DNA of 64,000 nucleotides from Prescottella equi (GCF_002094305.1 NZ_LWTX01000006.1:248001-312000), one strand, 5' to 3'. Positions 21,515 through 30,643 are shown, numbered from the stretch's first letter. Numbers and translations are program-made. Notes: generated by a model from the sequence alone, not told the origin.

Positions 21515-22114
21515 TCAGCGGACGAGAAGGTCTCGGACGTGGGCGGTCTCGTTCACCGAGGCCACCCGCCGGGCACCGTTGCGCGAGATGAGCACGCGGC
21601 TGAGCGACACGTAGTCGATCGGGAAGGTCAGCGGACGCGGCAGTTCCAGCATGTCCTGCAGCACGACGTTGATCACCCCGCCGTGCGCGACGACCACGAC
21701 GGTGTCCGCATGATTCGACTGCGCGACAATTGCGTCCACAGCCTCCCGGGCCCGGCGGCGGAACGCGTCCTCGTCGACGAAGTCGGGCAGCAGCCCGGCC
21801 CGGATCCGTTCGAACGCCTCCGGCATCCGCTCGCGCGCCTCGTGGATCGGGATGTAGTACCGCTGATCGGCGTCGTACTCCGCGAGCCGCTCGTCGATCA
21901 CCGGGCTCACACCCAGCGATTCGACGAGCGAGCCCGCGGTCTCGATCGCCCGGAGCTGCGAGCTGGTCACCACCCGCGCGACCGTGACGTCGGTCAACGC
22001 GGACGCCAACCGCCGGGCCTGCCGACGTCCCAGTTCGGTCAGACCCGGGTCGGCGCGTCCCTCGGCGACGGCGACGTGCTCGGGCAGCGCGTGCCGGACC
22101 AGGATCACCTGCAC
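21515..22114 (-). CDS. Histidine phosphatase superfamily protein
   Basis: A 199-residue phosphoglycerate mutase-like phosphatase. The catalytic RHG-type motif is VILVRHALPEH near residue 8 (His nucleophile), with SSQLRAIETA supplying the second Arg, an acid in ERLAEYD, and the second His in VVVVAHGGVIN. The substrate is unknown. GTG 22114 is used because the family core begins four residues in; the SDR gene ends two bases upstream. It is the last of four co-oriented, nearly overlapping genes led by an acyl-CoA dehydrogenase. Confidence 0.88.
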   Translation of the reverse strand: MQVILVRHALPEHVAVAEGRADPGLTELGRRQARRLASALTDVTVARVVTSSQLRAIETAGSLVESLGVSPVIDERLAEYDADQRYYIPIHEARERMPEAFERIRAGLLPDFVDEDAFRRRAREAVDAIVAQSNHADTVVVVAHGGVINVVLQDMLELPRPLTFPIDYVSLSRVLISRNGARRVASVNETAHVRDLLVR

Positions 22115-22116
22115 GG

Positions 22117-22854
22117 TCAGGCCCCGTAGCCCGACGCACCGGCCCGGGTGAGCACCATCTTCGACACCACCGCCCGGTTCGACAGCCGCAGCACCGCGTC
22201 GACGAGTTCGACGACGTCGCCGACGGTCAGCATCGTGTCGGCCGGAATGGTGTCCTTGGTCCACTCGGACATGTCGGTGTCGACGTAGGCCGGCGCGATC
22301 GCGGTGCCGGCGACACCGTTGCCGGACTCCTCGGCGTTGAGCGTTTCGACGAGGGAGAGCAGCGCTGCTTTCGTCGCCCCGTACACCGCGAGGTTCGCCT
22401 CCGCGTACACGCCGGTGATCGACGACACGGCAACCACTTTCGCACCGTTCTGCGGGTTCTCCGCGGCGCCTTCTCGTAGCAGCGGGAGTGCGCGTTGCAG
22501 GAGCGTGAACGGCGCCGTGAGGTTCACGGCGACGGTCTTCTCGAATCGCTTCATCGGGTACTCGCCGATCGGTCCGGCGGTGCCGACCCCGGCGTTGAGG
22601 ACGAGCGCGCGCATCGACCCGAACCGCTCCTGGTGTGCACCGGTGAGCACCTGCGCTGCGTCGGGATCGGCCATGTCGGCGGCGATCGCGACGACGTCGG
22701 GCGCGCCGGCTGCCCGCAGTTTCTCGGCGACGGCGTCGAGCCGGGACGCGTCCCGCGCGGTGACGGTGAGCCCGTAGCCCTGCGCCGCAAGCCGCTCCGC
22801 GATGCCGAGTCCGATGCCGCGCGACGCGCCGGTGATCAGTGCGCTGGCCGTCAC
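22117..22854 (-). CDS. SDR family oxidoreductase
   Basis: A 245-residue short-chain dehydrogenase. The NAD(P) motif TGASRGIG is at residues 8-15, NAG in LVLNAGVG, the catalytic Ser in VSSITG and YxxxK in YGATK. The length is typical for a classical SDR. In this operon a role in oxidising or reducing a hydroxyacyl or alcohol intermediate of a fatty or branched acid is plausible. GTG 22854 overlaps the TGA of the kinase-like gene by four bases, so translation is coupled. Confidence 0.92.
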   Translation of the reverse strand: MTASALITGASRGIGLGIAERLAAQGYGLTVTARDASRLDAVAEKLRAAGAPDVVAIAADMADPDAAQVLTGAHQERFGSMRALVLNAGVGTAGPIGEYPMKRFEKTVAVNLTAPFTLLQRALPLLREGAAENPQNGAKVVAVSSITGVYAEANLAVYGATKAALLSLVETLNAEESGNGVAGTAIAPAYVDTDMSEWTKDTIPADTMLTVGDVVELVDAVLRLSNRAVVSKMVLTRAGASGYGA

Positions 22855-23879
22855 CGCTGTCCCTCCATCGCGGCGAGTCCGGCGGCGACGAGTGGGGGCA
22901 CCGCTTCGCAGGCGTGCGCGAATCCCTCGCCCGTGGTGGCCCCCGCCAGATGCCGGTGGGTGATGCCCTCGGCGATCACGGCGAGCTTGAAATTCGCCAG
23001 GCCCAGGTAGAAACCCCAGTGGTCGAGGGGTGTTCCGGTCGCCTCCGAGTACATCTGGGCAATCGCGTCCGCCGACGGCAACCGCGGACTCGTCCACGCC
23101 GCCGGTTCACCCAGGATCACGTCCAACGCACGATGCCGATAAACGCACATCTGCGCGAGGTCGGCGAGTGGATCCCCGAGCGTCGACAACTCCCAATCCA
23201 CCACCGCCACCACCCGACCGGGATCGTCGGCGGCGACGAGGGTGTTGTCGATCCGGTAGTCGCCGTGCACGATCGCCGTCCGCGACGTGGATGGCACCGC
23301 GTCCTGCAGCAACGCGTGCAGTCGCTCGAGGTCCGGGAGTTCTCGGGTCTTGACCCGCTCCCACTGCCGCGCCCACAGCGCCACCTGCCGCGACAGGTAT
23401 CCCTCCGGCCGTCCGAAGGATTCGAGTCCCACCGCGCGGTGATCGACGGCGTGCAGCGCGGCGAGCACCCGCACCAATTCCCGCACGCACGAGTCGATCT
23501 CGGAGTCGGTGAGTGCGCCGAGCTCGTCGACGGTGCGGATCACGCGGCCGTCGACGAACCCGGTGACCGCGAACGGCGCACCCAGCACCGAGTCGTCCTC
23601 GCACAACACCACCGTGGGCGCGACCGGCACCGCCGCCCCCTGCAGCGCCGCGCACACCCGGTACTCGCGGGCGACGTCGTGCGCCGACGGCGTCAGCCCC
23701 GCGGTCGGTGGCCGCCGCAGCACCCAGCGGGAGACGCCGTCGGACACCTCGAACGTGAGGTTGGACTTGCCGCCCGAGATCAGCCGCGCCCGCAGCTCAC
23801 CCGCCGTCGCCACACCCTGCTCGCCGAAGAAGCGTCGCAGCGCAACCAGGTCGAGGCCGTCGATGCCCGTGGCCGTCAC
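22851..23879 (-). CDS. Phosphotransferase (APH-like) partner of acyl-CoA dehydrogenase
   Basis: A 342-residue protein of the aminoglycoside-phosphotransferase/choline-kinase fold. It resembles the N-terminal kinase half of eukaryotic ACAD10/ACAD11 and the actinobacterial proteins paired with fadE genes. Kinase motifs: HGDYRIDN (catalytic Asp, residues about 205-212) and VVDWELSTLGDP (metal Asp). The ACAD11-type enzyme phosphorylates 4-hydroxyacyl-CoA before dehydrogenase-linked elimination; the same use is inferred since the acyl-CoA dehydrogenase is directly upstream. GTG 23879 overlaps that gene's stop by four bases. Confidence 0.88.
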   Translation of the reverse strand: MTATGIDGLDLVALRRFFGEQGVATAGELRARLISGGKSNLTFEVSDGVSRWVLRRPPTAGLTPSAHDVAREYRVCAALQGAAVPVAPTVVLCEDDSVLGAPFAVTGFVDGRVIRTVDELGALTDSEIDSCVRELVRVLAALHAVDHRAVGLESFGRPEGYLSRQVALWARQWERVKTRELPDLERLHALLQDAVPSTSRTAIVHGDYRIDNTLVAADDPGRVVAVVDWELSTLGDPLADLAQMCVYRHRALDVILGEPAAWTSPRLPSADAIAQMYSEATGTPLDHWGFYLGLANFKLAVIAEGITHRHLAGATTGEGFAHACEAVPPLVAAGLAAMEGQR

Positions 23880-25090
23880 GACCGGCCCTCCTCGCGTGCG
23901 GCCCGCTTCGCCTGACCGACGACTCGTTTCGCGAGCGCCCAGCGATGCACCTCGGACGGGCCGTCGTACACCCGGAACGGACGCACCTCCCGCGACAGCC
24001 GGGCCAGCGGCAGGTCACCCGAGACGCCCATGCCACCGCACATCTGGATCGACCGGTCCACGATCCGGAAGATCGCCTCCGCCCCGAAAGTCTTCGCGAT
24101 CGACGTCGAATCCGACGCGGTCCCACCCTGGTCGAGTTCCCAGCACGCACGGGTGAGCAGCGCACGTGTGGCGGCGATGTCGATCTCGTTGTCCGCGACC
24201 ATCTGCTGCACCATCCCGAGGTCGCCGAGCCGGGAACCGAATCCGTCGCGCCGTGCGACGTAGTCGACCGCGACGTCGTGCCCGCGGCGGGCGGCGCCGA
24301 GCCACCGCATCACGTGCGTCATCCGGGCCGGACCGAGCCGCACCTGTGCGTACGCAAAACCCTCGTCCACCGCACCCAGCACCGCGTCGTCCGGCACGAA
24401 CAGATCCTCGAAGAACACCTCGCAGTGCCCACCGATCATCGCCCGGTCCAACGTGTCGATGTGCCGGCCCACCCGAATCCCGGGTGCCGACGCCGGAGCG
24501 AGGAACATCGTCGCACCGCCCCGGTCCCCCGGAGCACCGGACGTGCGGGCCATCACGATGAAGAATCCTGCGCCGTCGGCACCGGTGATGAACCACTTGT
24601 GGCCGTTGATCTTCCACCCGCCGGGCGCCTTCTCCGCGCGCGTCGTCAACGCCGAAGGGTCGGATCCCGCGCCCGGCGCCGGCTCGGTCATCGCGAACGC
24701 CGACCGCACCTCACCACGCGCGAGCGGGCCGAGGAACTCCTCCTTCTGCGCCGGGCTCGCGACGTGCGCGAGCAGATGCACATTGCCCTCGTCCGGGGCT
24801 GCGATGTTCAGCGCCGTCGGCCCGAACAGCGAGTACCCGGCCGCCTCGAACACCGGGGATCGATCGCTCATGTTCAGACCGAGACCACCGAACTCGACGG
24901 GCGCGTGCGGCGCCAGCAGACCCCGCCCCTTCGCCTCCGCCTGCATCTCGACCCGGATCGTGTCGCCGCCGGCCGCGGCGATGTCACCACCGTGCGCGTC
25001 CTCGATCGGCAACACCACGTCCCGCACGAATTCCCGCGTCCGTTCGACGAGGCTCAGCACCTCGGATGGATAGGACAGGTCGACAGCCAT
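23876..25090 (-). CDS. Acyl-CoA dehydrogenase (ACAD10/11 type)
   Basis: A 404-residue FAD-dependent acyl-CoA dehydrogenase. The family signatures are AFAMTEPAPGAGSDPSALTT, WKINGHKWFITGADGAGFFIVMARTS (by its ends) and IQMCGGMGVSGDLPLARLSREVRPFRVYDGPSEVHR (by its ends). Being coupled to an APH-like kinase, an SDR and a phosphatase, it likely handles 4-hydroxy acids or a related unusual acyl chain. ATG 25090 has GAGGAGG seven bases upstream. A near-perfect 22-bp palindrome lies 22 bases before it, in the gap with the M48 gene, and a TetR gene lies 1.8 kb away. Confidence 0.93.
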   Translation of the reverse strand: MAVDLSYPSEVLSLVERTREFVRDVVLPIEDAHGGDIAAAGGDTIRVEMQAEAKGRGLLAPHAPVEFGGLGLNMSDRSPVFEAAGYSLFGPTALNIAAPDEGNVHLLAHVASPAQKEEFLGPLARGEVRSAFAMTEPAPGAGSDPSALTTRAEKAPGGWKINGHKWFITGADGAGFFIVMARTSGAPGDRGGATMFLAPASAPGIRVGRHIDTLDRAMIGGHCEVFFEDLFVPDDAVLGAVDEGFAYAQVRLGPARMTHVMRWLGAARRGHDVAVDYVARRDGFGSRLGDLGMVQQMVADNEIDIAATRALLTRACWELDQGGTASDSTSIAKTFGAEAIFRIVDRSIQMCGGMGVSGDLPLARLSREVRPFRVYDGPSEVHRWALAKRVVGQAKRAAREEGRS

Positions 25091-25111
25091 GTAGAGACCT
25101 CCTCAGCTCGC

Positions 25112-25133
25112 ACCGACCGATCGATCGCTCGGT
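25112..25133. promoter_or_regulatory. TetR-type operator candidate
   Basis: A 22-bp palindrome with one mismatched pair: ACCGACCGATC / GATCGCTCGGT read from the two ends. It fits the CCGNNCGNNCGG style of actinobacterial TetR sites. It lies 22 bases before the acyl-CoA dehydrogenase start. Confidence 0.55.
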
Positions 25134-25239
25134 AGGCCACAGTGGCACGACGGTGCCCGCGGGGTCAATCCCCGCGCAACGGAAGCGGACAAACCAACCG
25201 ATCGCTACCCTGGTCGGAGCCATCGACTAGGGAGGGACG

Positions 25240-26298
25240 ATGACCACAAGTCCGGATCGCACGAGAATCGAGTTTCCCGGCATCAGCTCGCGGGCCTGGG
25301 AACACCCGGCAGACCGGGCAGCGCTCGTCACACTGCGCACCCTGAAAGGCTTCGACACGATCCTGCGGACCCTGTCGGGTCTGCTGCGCGAACGTCAGCA
25401 CCGCCTCATGTACCTCGCCACGTCCATCCGTGTCGACGAACGTCAGTTCCCCGACCTCGACGACCTGCGGCGGGACTGCGTCGAGATCCTGGGCGCCGAC
25501 GAGACACCGGAGCTCTTCGTCTTCCAGTCCCCCGCCGTGAACTCGTTCACGATCGGCATGGACAAGCCGTTCATCGTGGTCACCACCGGCCTGCTCGATG
25601 TGATGAACTACGAGGAGCAGCGCTTCGTCATCGGCCACGAACTGGGCCACGCGCTGTCGGGACACGCGGTGTACCGCACCATCCTGTTGCACCTCATGCG
25701 CCTCGCCGGAACCATCGGCTGGGTGCCCATCGGCGGCTGGGCCCTGCGCGCGATCATCGCGGGACTGATGGAGTGGCAGCGCAAATCGGAGCTCTCGGGG
25801 GATCGAGCGGGCCTGCTGTGCAGCCAGGACGTCCATACCGCGCTGCGGGTCCAGATGAAACTGGCCGGCGGACCGCGGGTCAGCGAGATCGACCCGGACG
25901 CGTTCCTGGCGCAGGCCGCGGAGTACGACGCGAGCGGCGATCTGCGCGACGGTGTTCTCAAACTCCTCAATATCGAGCTGCTCTCCCACCCGTTCTCGGT
26001 GCTCCGCGCAGCCGAGTTGAAGCGATGGGTGGACGACGGCGAGTACGCGCAGATCCTCCGGGGCGAGTATCCGCACCGGTCGGCCGACGACGACGCACGG
26101 ATCGGCGACGAGTTCCGCAATGCCGCCCGGACTTACAAGCAGAACTTCGACCAGTCGGACGATCCGCTGATCCGGGTGCTGCGTGACGTCGGCAGCGGCT
26201 TGGGCGATGCCGTCGGCGCGGTAGGCCACGGTGTCGGCGAGGTCGCCGCGGACATCAAGGAGCGCTTCTCCCACTGGCGCAGGCACTCGGGCGACTGA
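25240..26298 (+). CDS. M48-family metallopeptidase
   Basis: A 352-residue zinc protease of the M48 (Ste24/HtpX-like) family. HELGH at residues 133-137 gives the two His ligands and catalytic Glu; the third ligand is probably Glu184 in KSELSGDRAG, with Asp188 as in the family ExxxD. Two short hydrophobic stretches at 150-175 may be membrane-associated, but there is no N-terminal anchor or signal. The substrate is unknown; membrane-protein quality control is the family inference. ATG 25240 has GGGAGGGA, and a TACCCT box at 25206-25211 is the likely -10. The Gly/Val-rich tail is unusual. Confidence 0.9.
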   Translation: MTTSPDRTRIEFPGISSRAWEHPADRAALVTLRTLKGFDTILRTLSGLLRERQHRLMYLATSIRVDERQFPDLDDLRRDCVEILGADETPELFVFQSPAVNSFTIGMDKPFIVVTTGLLDVMNYEEQRFVIGHELGHALSGHAVYRTILLHLMRLAGTIGWVPIGGWALRAIIAGLMEWQRKSELSGDRAGLLCSQDVHTALRVQMKLAGGPRVSEIDPDAFLAQAAEYDASGDLRDGVLKLLNIELLSHPFSVLRAAELKRWVDDGEYAQILRGEYPHRSADDDARIGDEFRNAARTYKQNFDQSDDPLIRVLRDVGSGLGDAVGAVGHGVGEVAADIKERFSHWRRHSGD

Positions 26299-26309
26299 CG
26301 CGGGCGCGA

Positions 26310-26339
26310 CCGCCGGCGTGCGTCACACCGCGCCGGCGG
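26310..26339. terminator. Terminator-like hairpin between convergent genes
   Basis: CCGCCGGCG / CGCCGGCGG, 9 bp, overlapping the end of the TetR gene. No T-run. Confidence 0.4.
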
Positions 26340-26934
26340 CGCCCCGAGCGATCACCAGGTACCGATCCACCAGCACCTCGGGGGTGAGCGGGCCGTCGGG
26401 CCGGTACCAACTCGCGACGGCGACGCACATCGTGGTCACCGCCCGGCTGGCGTCCTCCGGGTAGGGCGTGGAGAAGTCACCCGACCGCACGCCGTCCCGC
26501 ACGATCTCGTCGAGCATCCGCTGCTGCTCGTCGCGCATGCCGACGAAGGCGTCCCGAGCCCCCGGCTCCATGCTGCGCATCTCGGTGGACGCGACGAACG
26601 CCTGCTCGCGCCGGAACATGTGGAACCGCAGCAGCGATTCGACGACGGCGTCGAACTGCTCACGCGGCGACGACCCCGCTTCCGCGAGCGCCTGCCGGCT
26701 GCGGCCGAGCAGGTCGACCATGCTCCCCTGCGTCAGCGCTACCAGCAGCGCATGCTTCGACGGATAGTGGTGGTAGAGACCGGGCACCGACAGTCCTGCA
26801 CGCGAGGCGATCTCGCGGATCGATGTACCTTCGTAGCCCCGCTCCGCGAACAGGTCGAGGGCCGCCGCGAGCGGCCCCGGCAACGCGGCGTCGTCGTAGT
26901 GCCGCCACGAGCCGGGTATCTGGTCGGTTGTCAT
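26323..26934 (-). CDS. TetR-family regulator
   Basis: A 203-residue regulator. The HTH at residues 20-66 reads AALDLFAERGYEGTSIREIASRAGLSVPGLYHHYPSKHALL (by its ends), typical TetR. The C-terminal half is helical and unrecognised beyond a KstR/FadR-like fatty-acid-regulator flavour. The nearest operator candidate is the 22-bp palindrome before the acyl-CoA dehydrogenase operon at 25112, so control of that operon is inferred. The ATG is preceded by TACGGT with a 6-base gap, suggesting a leaderless message, though GGGGGA touches the start. Confidence 0.88.
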   Translation of the reverse strand: MTTDQIPGSWRHYDDAALPGPLAAALDLFAERGYEGTSIREIASRAGLSVPGLYHHYPSKHALLVALTQGSMVDLLGRSRQALAEAGSSPREQFDAVVESLLRFHMFRREQAFVASTEMRSMEPGARDAFVGMRDEQQRMLDEIVRDGVRSGDFSTPYPEDASRAVTTMCVAVASWYRPDGPLTPEVLVDRYLVIARGAAGAV

Positions 26935-26940
26935 TCCCCC

Positions 26941-26946
26941 ACCGTA
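26941..26946 (-). promoter_or_regulatory. -10 box of the TetR gene
   Basis: TACGGT on the minus strand six bases before ATG 26934. Confidence 0.4.
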
Positions 26947-26977
26947 AGCCAGACAGTTCTGCTCCCCTGCCGCAGCG

Positions 26978-28660
26978 TCACTGCGCCGGCGGCTTGGCCA
27001 TTTCCCGCATCAGCAGATCGGTCATCTTGACGGCGCGGTCGCCGCCGTCGGCGTCGGCGACGAAGACTGCGAAAGCGAGGTCACCACGCGATCCGAAGAA
27101 CCAGCGGTCGGTGTCGTTCCCGGACGCGACACCCATCAGGTCGGGATGCCCCTTCAGGAAGGAGGCGGATCCCTTCTGGACGTTGTCGCGCATCGTGTTA
27201 CGCAGCTGGTCGGTGACGGCTGCCGGCAGCGCGTTCTCGGTGTTCTTCGCGGTGGCCTGTTGCCCTTCGACGATCATCGGCAGCGGGGCGCTGCCGCGCG
27301 CGACCGACGCGGCCATCATCGCGAGGCCGAACGGGCTCACCTTCTGCTCGGATCCGTTCTTCGACTTCATCACCTGGTCGACATTGGACTGCGACGCGGT
27401 CAGGACGGCGGTCTCGGGATCGAGACCGGGCATCTCGTAGTCGAGGCCGACGCCGAGTTGCCGGCCCGCCTTCTCGAGGTCGTCGTCGCTCACGTCCTCG
27501 GGTGCGACGCCGGCCTGGGCGGCGGCCGCGGTGCGGACGAGGTCCAGCGAGTTGCCCGCGGGATAGAGGCCGGTGAACGCGATGGGCCCCTGCTCGATCG
27601 CTTGATTGTTCTGTGCTGCAGCGACAACGGCACCGGTGGACGGCCGGATCGCGACGATCACCGAGGGGGTGCCGACGCTCACCACCGCGTTCTCGGCGGC
27701 CAGCTGCAGCTGCGAGTCGAGGGTGGCCTTGATGTCGGGGCCGGGCGGGCCCTGGTAGCCCACCTGCTGCTGCACGGTGCCGTCGGGATCGACGACGTTG
27801 ACGGCCCACCCGGCCGTGGCGTCCCGGTTCGCCTGCCACACCTTGCGCAGCGGGTCGAGCAGCGGCGTCACGATGCGCCGGTCCGTCGTGATCAGCTTGG
27901 GCTGCTTGTCGACGATCACCCCGGGGATCCCGGTGAGGTCCTTTTCCAGGTACTGGAAGTCCTGGTCACGCAACAACACTGCAACGACTCGCTGCCCGGG
28001 CTTGGCGGCGAGATCCTGTCGCATCGACTCGCCGGTAACGAGTGGGGCAACGGGCTCGAGAGCCTTCGCGAGCCGATCGGTCGTGGCCACCGGGTCGGAT
28101 ATCGACGCCGGATCCAACGTGACCGCGTTGATCGTCTGTTCCGCCATCAGGGGGTTACCGGCGCCGTCGAGCACCTTCGGCGGCGCGGCGTCGGTGCGGT
28201 CGTAGCGCACGGTTCGGCCGTGGCCGAGGGCCGGCGCGAGCAGCGTGGGATCCCACGAGATGCGCCACCCCACGGCCAGCTTCTTGACGCCTCCGTCGAC
28301 GAAGTAGCTCCAGTCCTTGCCCTCGCCGAAGTTCCACGCCGCGTCCACGGTGAAGAAACCGGAATCGCCGTTGAGTTCCATGAACTGGGCCAGGGTCCAC
28401 GTGGATTCCTTGGCGTCGAGACCGTCGAACATCTGCTGGATCGATTCCTCGGCAGCGTTCGGGTACGACGTCAGCTCGGCGGCAGCCTCGGCGTCACGGT
28501 CGTTGAGGGCGTCGACGAACCCGGTGACGACCGACTGCGCGCTCGCGTCGGACTTGTCTCCCACGCAGGACACGAGCGTGACGGCCAGGACGGCCACGAG
28601 GCCGAGCGGCACGGCAATCGCACAGCTACGCCGGACGCGGGGCGAGGCTCGGAAACCCAT
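26978..28660 (-). CDS. Penicillin-binding lipoprotein paralogue with lost catalytic motifs
   Basis: A 560-residue lipoprotein (lipobox LVSC, Cys32) with a MecA-type NTF2-like domain (about 38-150), a PBP dimer domain (150-300) and a transpeptidase-like domain (310-560). It aligns along its length with the next PBP. Where that protein has PPGSTFK this one has PAGNSLD, so the SxxK serine and lysine are both gone. No SxN triad is found, and the KTG box is replaced by GVASGND. It is therefore probably a non-enzymatic scaffold or beta-lactam sensor at the outer face of the membrane. ATG 28660 is used, with GGGAGG upstream in the loop of a 6-bp hairpin. Confidence 0.85.
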   Translation of the reverse strand: MGFRASPRVRRSCAIAVPLGLVAVLAVTLVSCVGDKSDASAQSVVTGFVDALNDRDAEAAAELTSYPNAAEESIQQMFDGLDAKESTWTLAQFMELNGDSGFFTVDAAWNFGEGKDWSYFVDGGVKKLAVGWRISWDPTLLAPALGHGRTVRYDRTDAAPPKVLDGAGNPLMAEQTINAVTLDPASISDPVATTDRLAKALEPVAPLVTGESMRQDLAAKPGQRVVAVLLRDQDFQYLEKDLTGIPGVIVDKQPKLITTDRRIVTPLLDPLRKVWQANRDATAGWAVNVVDPDGTVQQQVGYQGPPGPDIKATLDSQLQLAAENAVVSVGTPSVIVAIRPSTGAVVAAAQNNQAIEQGPIAFTGLYPAGNSLDLVRTAAAAQAGVAPEDVSDDDLEKAGRQLGVGLDYEMPGLDPETAVLTASQSNVDQVMKSKNGSEQKVSPFGLAMMAASVARGSAPLPMIVEGQQATAKNTENALPAAVTDQLRNTMRDNVQKGSASFLKGHPDLMGVASGNDTDRWFFGSRGDLAFAVFVADADGGDRAVKMTDLLMREMAKPPAQ

Positions 28661-28792
28661 GGTCACAATCCTCCCGATTGTCACATCAGTAACAAGCACG
28701 GATCGCGCACGAAGGGGTCACGATTGCGCCACTGTGGCGCTCGGCCGATACCCTCCCGTTACCACCGCACCGTGTCCGGGTGCGCCGCGGGA

Positions 28793-30529
28793 CTACCGGA
28801 GGAACCGCCCGGCAGCTTCCAGCGCGGGACCCGAACTATCCGCTCGCGCAACGAAAACCGCGAAAGCGAGGTCTCCATCCATGCCCACGAACCAACCATG
28901 TGGGCGTGTGCCCTCACCGTACTCCGCAGTGCCGGTCTTGCCCTCGAGGTTCGGCAGATCGGCGAGCGTCCTGGCGGTCCCGTCCGTTACCGTCTCGCGC
29001 ATCATCGACCGCAGAGCCGCGTCGACGTCCGCGGGCGTCGGGGTGACGCTGCGGCCGGCGACGCCCGGCTTCCCGACGATCATCGTCGGGGCCGGCGTCG
29101 TCCCGTTCGCGATGGACGCCGCGACCAGGGCCATCCCGAACGGTGATGCCGTCACCGCGCCCTGCCCGATCGCGGACTCGACCCTTTCGGCGGGCGTCTG
29201 CGCGGTCGGCACCGTCCCGGTGACCGTCGTCAGCCCCGGGGTCACGTAGTCGACGCCGAGACCGAACTGCAACGCGGCCTGTTGCAGCGCATCCGGCGGC
29301 AACGACACCGCCAGGCGCCCCATCGTGGTGTTGCACGAGTGCGCGAACGCCGAGTGCAGCGGCACCGACCCGAGATCGAAATTGTCGTCGTTCGGGATCT
29401 GCCGGCCCTCGATGTTCTCGGTGCCGGGGCACGGCAGGACGGTGTCCGGGGTGACCTTCCCGGCCTGCAGTGCCGCCGACGTCGTGACGGTCTTGAACGT
29501 CGACCCCGGCGGGTAGAGGCCCGTCAGCGCGATCGCGCCCTGGGCGTCGGCGGGCGCGTTCTGCGCGACGGCCAGCACCGCACCCGTGGACGGCCGCAGT
29601 GCGACGATCGCCGCCGGCTGCGGAACACTCGCGAGCGCATCCTCCGCCCTGGTCTGCAACCGCAGGTCCAGTGTGGTGTCGATGTCCGGGACCGGGGCCG
29701 CGTCCTGCCCGGCCAGACGACGCGCCGTCCCGTCTGCGTTCACCAGCTGCACGGCCCACCCGGCGGACTCGTCCTGCTGCTCCTGCCACACGGTGGTCAG
29801 GTCGGCGAGTACCGGCGACGACAACGCCCGGTCCACCGTGAGCAGCCGGGTCTGCTGCACGAGCTCCACCCCGGGAACGGCCGCGAGCTGGTCCCGAACG
29901 GGCTCGACGTCCTGTTCACGCAGCGCGACCGCGGTGATCGGCTTGCCGTCGGACTTTCCCAGGTCCGCGCCGAGTGACTCGGCGGTGATGGTGGGGACGA
30001 TCGGATTCAGCAGTCGGGCCAGGGCGGCGGTGTCCGCGGGCGCTTGCACGTCGACGAGTGTCACCACCTGCTGCGTCATGATCGGCTGCCCGTCACTCGC
30101 GCGCACCTCGGCGGGCGTCCCCGACGTGGGGGTGAACCGGACCGTGGAGCCGGCGGCGAGTCCGGGCGCGAGCACCGCGGGATCCCACGCGATCACGTCG
30201 CCGTCCACGCGGCCATCGGTGGAGTACTGCCACTGCTTGCCGTCGCCGAAACTCCAGTCCGCGGCCAGGGTGAACGTGTCACCGTTCTCGGACACGGAGA
30301 ACGACCGCCCCTGCGCGTTCAGACCGTCGAGCATCGCGGTGATGGCCGTCGACGCCGCCGCCGGGTCGCTCGTCAGATCTGCAGCCGCCTGGACGTCGCC
30401 GCTCGCGAGCGCGTCGGCGAACCGCTGTTCGGGTGAGGGGTCGCCGCCCCCGCAGCCGGACAGGACGAGTGCGGAAGCCACGGCCAGGACGGTCGCGGTG
30501 GTGCGGGGGCCGGGACGCGAGACAGACAT
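28793..30529 (-). CDS. Class B penicillin-binding lipoprotein (MecA_N type)
   Basis: A 578-residue peptidoglycan DD-transpeptidase anchored by lipobox LSGC (Cys26). The domains are NTF2-like MecA_N (about 30-140), PBP dimer (150-285) and transpeptidase (300-578). All three active-site motifs are intact: S343-TFK346, S398-C-N400 and K531-TG. It corresponds to the Rv2864c-type PBP lipoproteins of mycobacteria. Members of this class tend to have low beta-lactam affinity. The upstream site is weak. The degenerate paralogue follows 132 bases downstream; a perfect GCGCCAC-T-GTGGCGC palindrome lies in that gap (28726-28740). Confidence 0.92.
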   Translation of the reverse strand: MSVSRPGPRTTATVLAVASALVLSGCGGGDPSPEQRFADALASGDVQAAADLTSDPAAASTAITAMLDGLNAQGRSFSVSENGDTFTLAADWSFGDGKQWQYSTDGRVDGDVIAWDPAVLAPGLAAGSTVRFTPTSGTPAEVRASDGQPIMTQQVVTLVDVQAPADTAALARLLNPIVPTITAESLGADLGKSDGKPITAVALREQDVEPVRDQLAAVPGVELVQQTRLLTVDRALSSPVLADLTTVWQEQQDESAGWAVQLVNADGTARRLAGQDAAPVPDIDTTLDLRLQTRAEDALASVPQPAAIVALRPSTGAVLAVAQNAPADAQGAIALTGLYPPGSTFKTVTTSAALQAGKVTPDTVLPCPGTENIEGRQIPNDDNFDLGSVPLHSAFAHSCNTTMGRLAVSLPPDALQQAALQFGLGVDYVTPGLTTVTGTVPTAQTPAERVESAIGQGAVTASPFGMALVAASIANGTTPAPTMIVGKPGVAGRSVTPTPADVDAALRSMMRETVTDGTARTLADLPNLEGKTGTAEYGEGTRPHGWFVGMDGDLAFAVFVARADSSGPALEAAGRFLR

Positions 30530-30643
30530 GGACCCGATGATGCCCGAGAAACAGACTCCGCGGACGGTGGCGCCGCCGGAGCATCGGAGTAATCATGTAA
30601 TCAGTGCGGTAGGTATTACCCCATCGACCCGAGGAGGACGATC

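Noticed and set aside
30550-30620. Small dyads near the conserved hypothetical gene as a riboswitch
   Set aside because: Short repeats (TAATCATGTAATCA) look like a regulator site, not a folded RNA.
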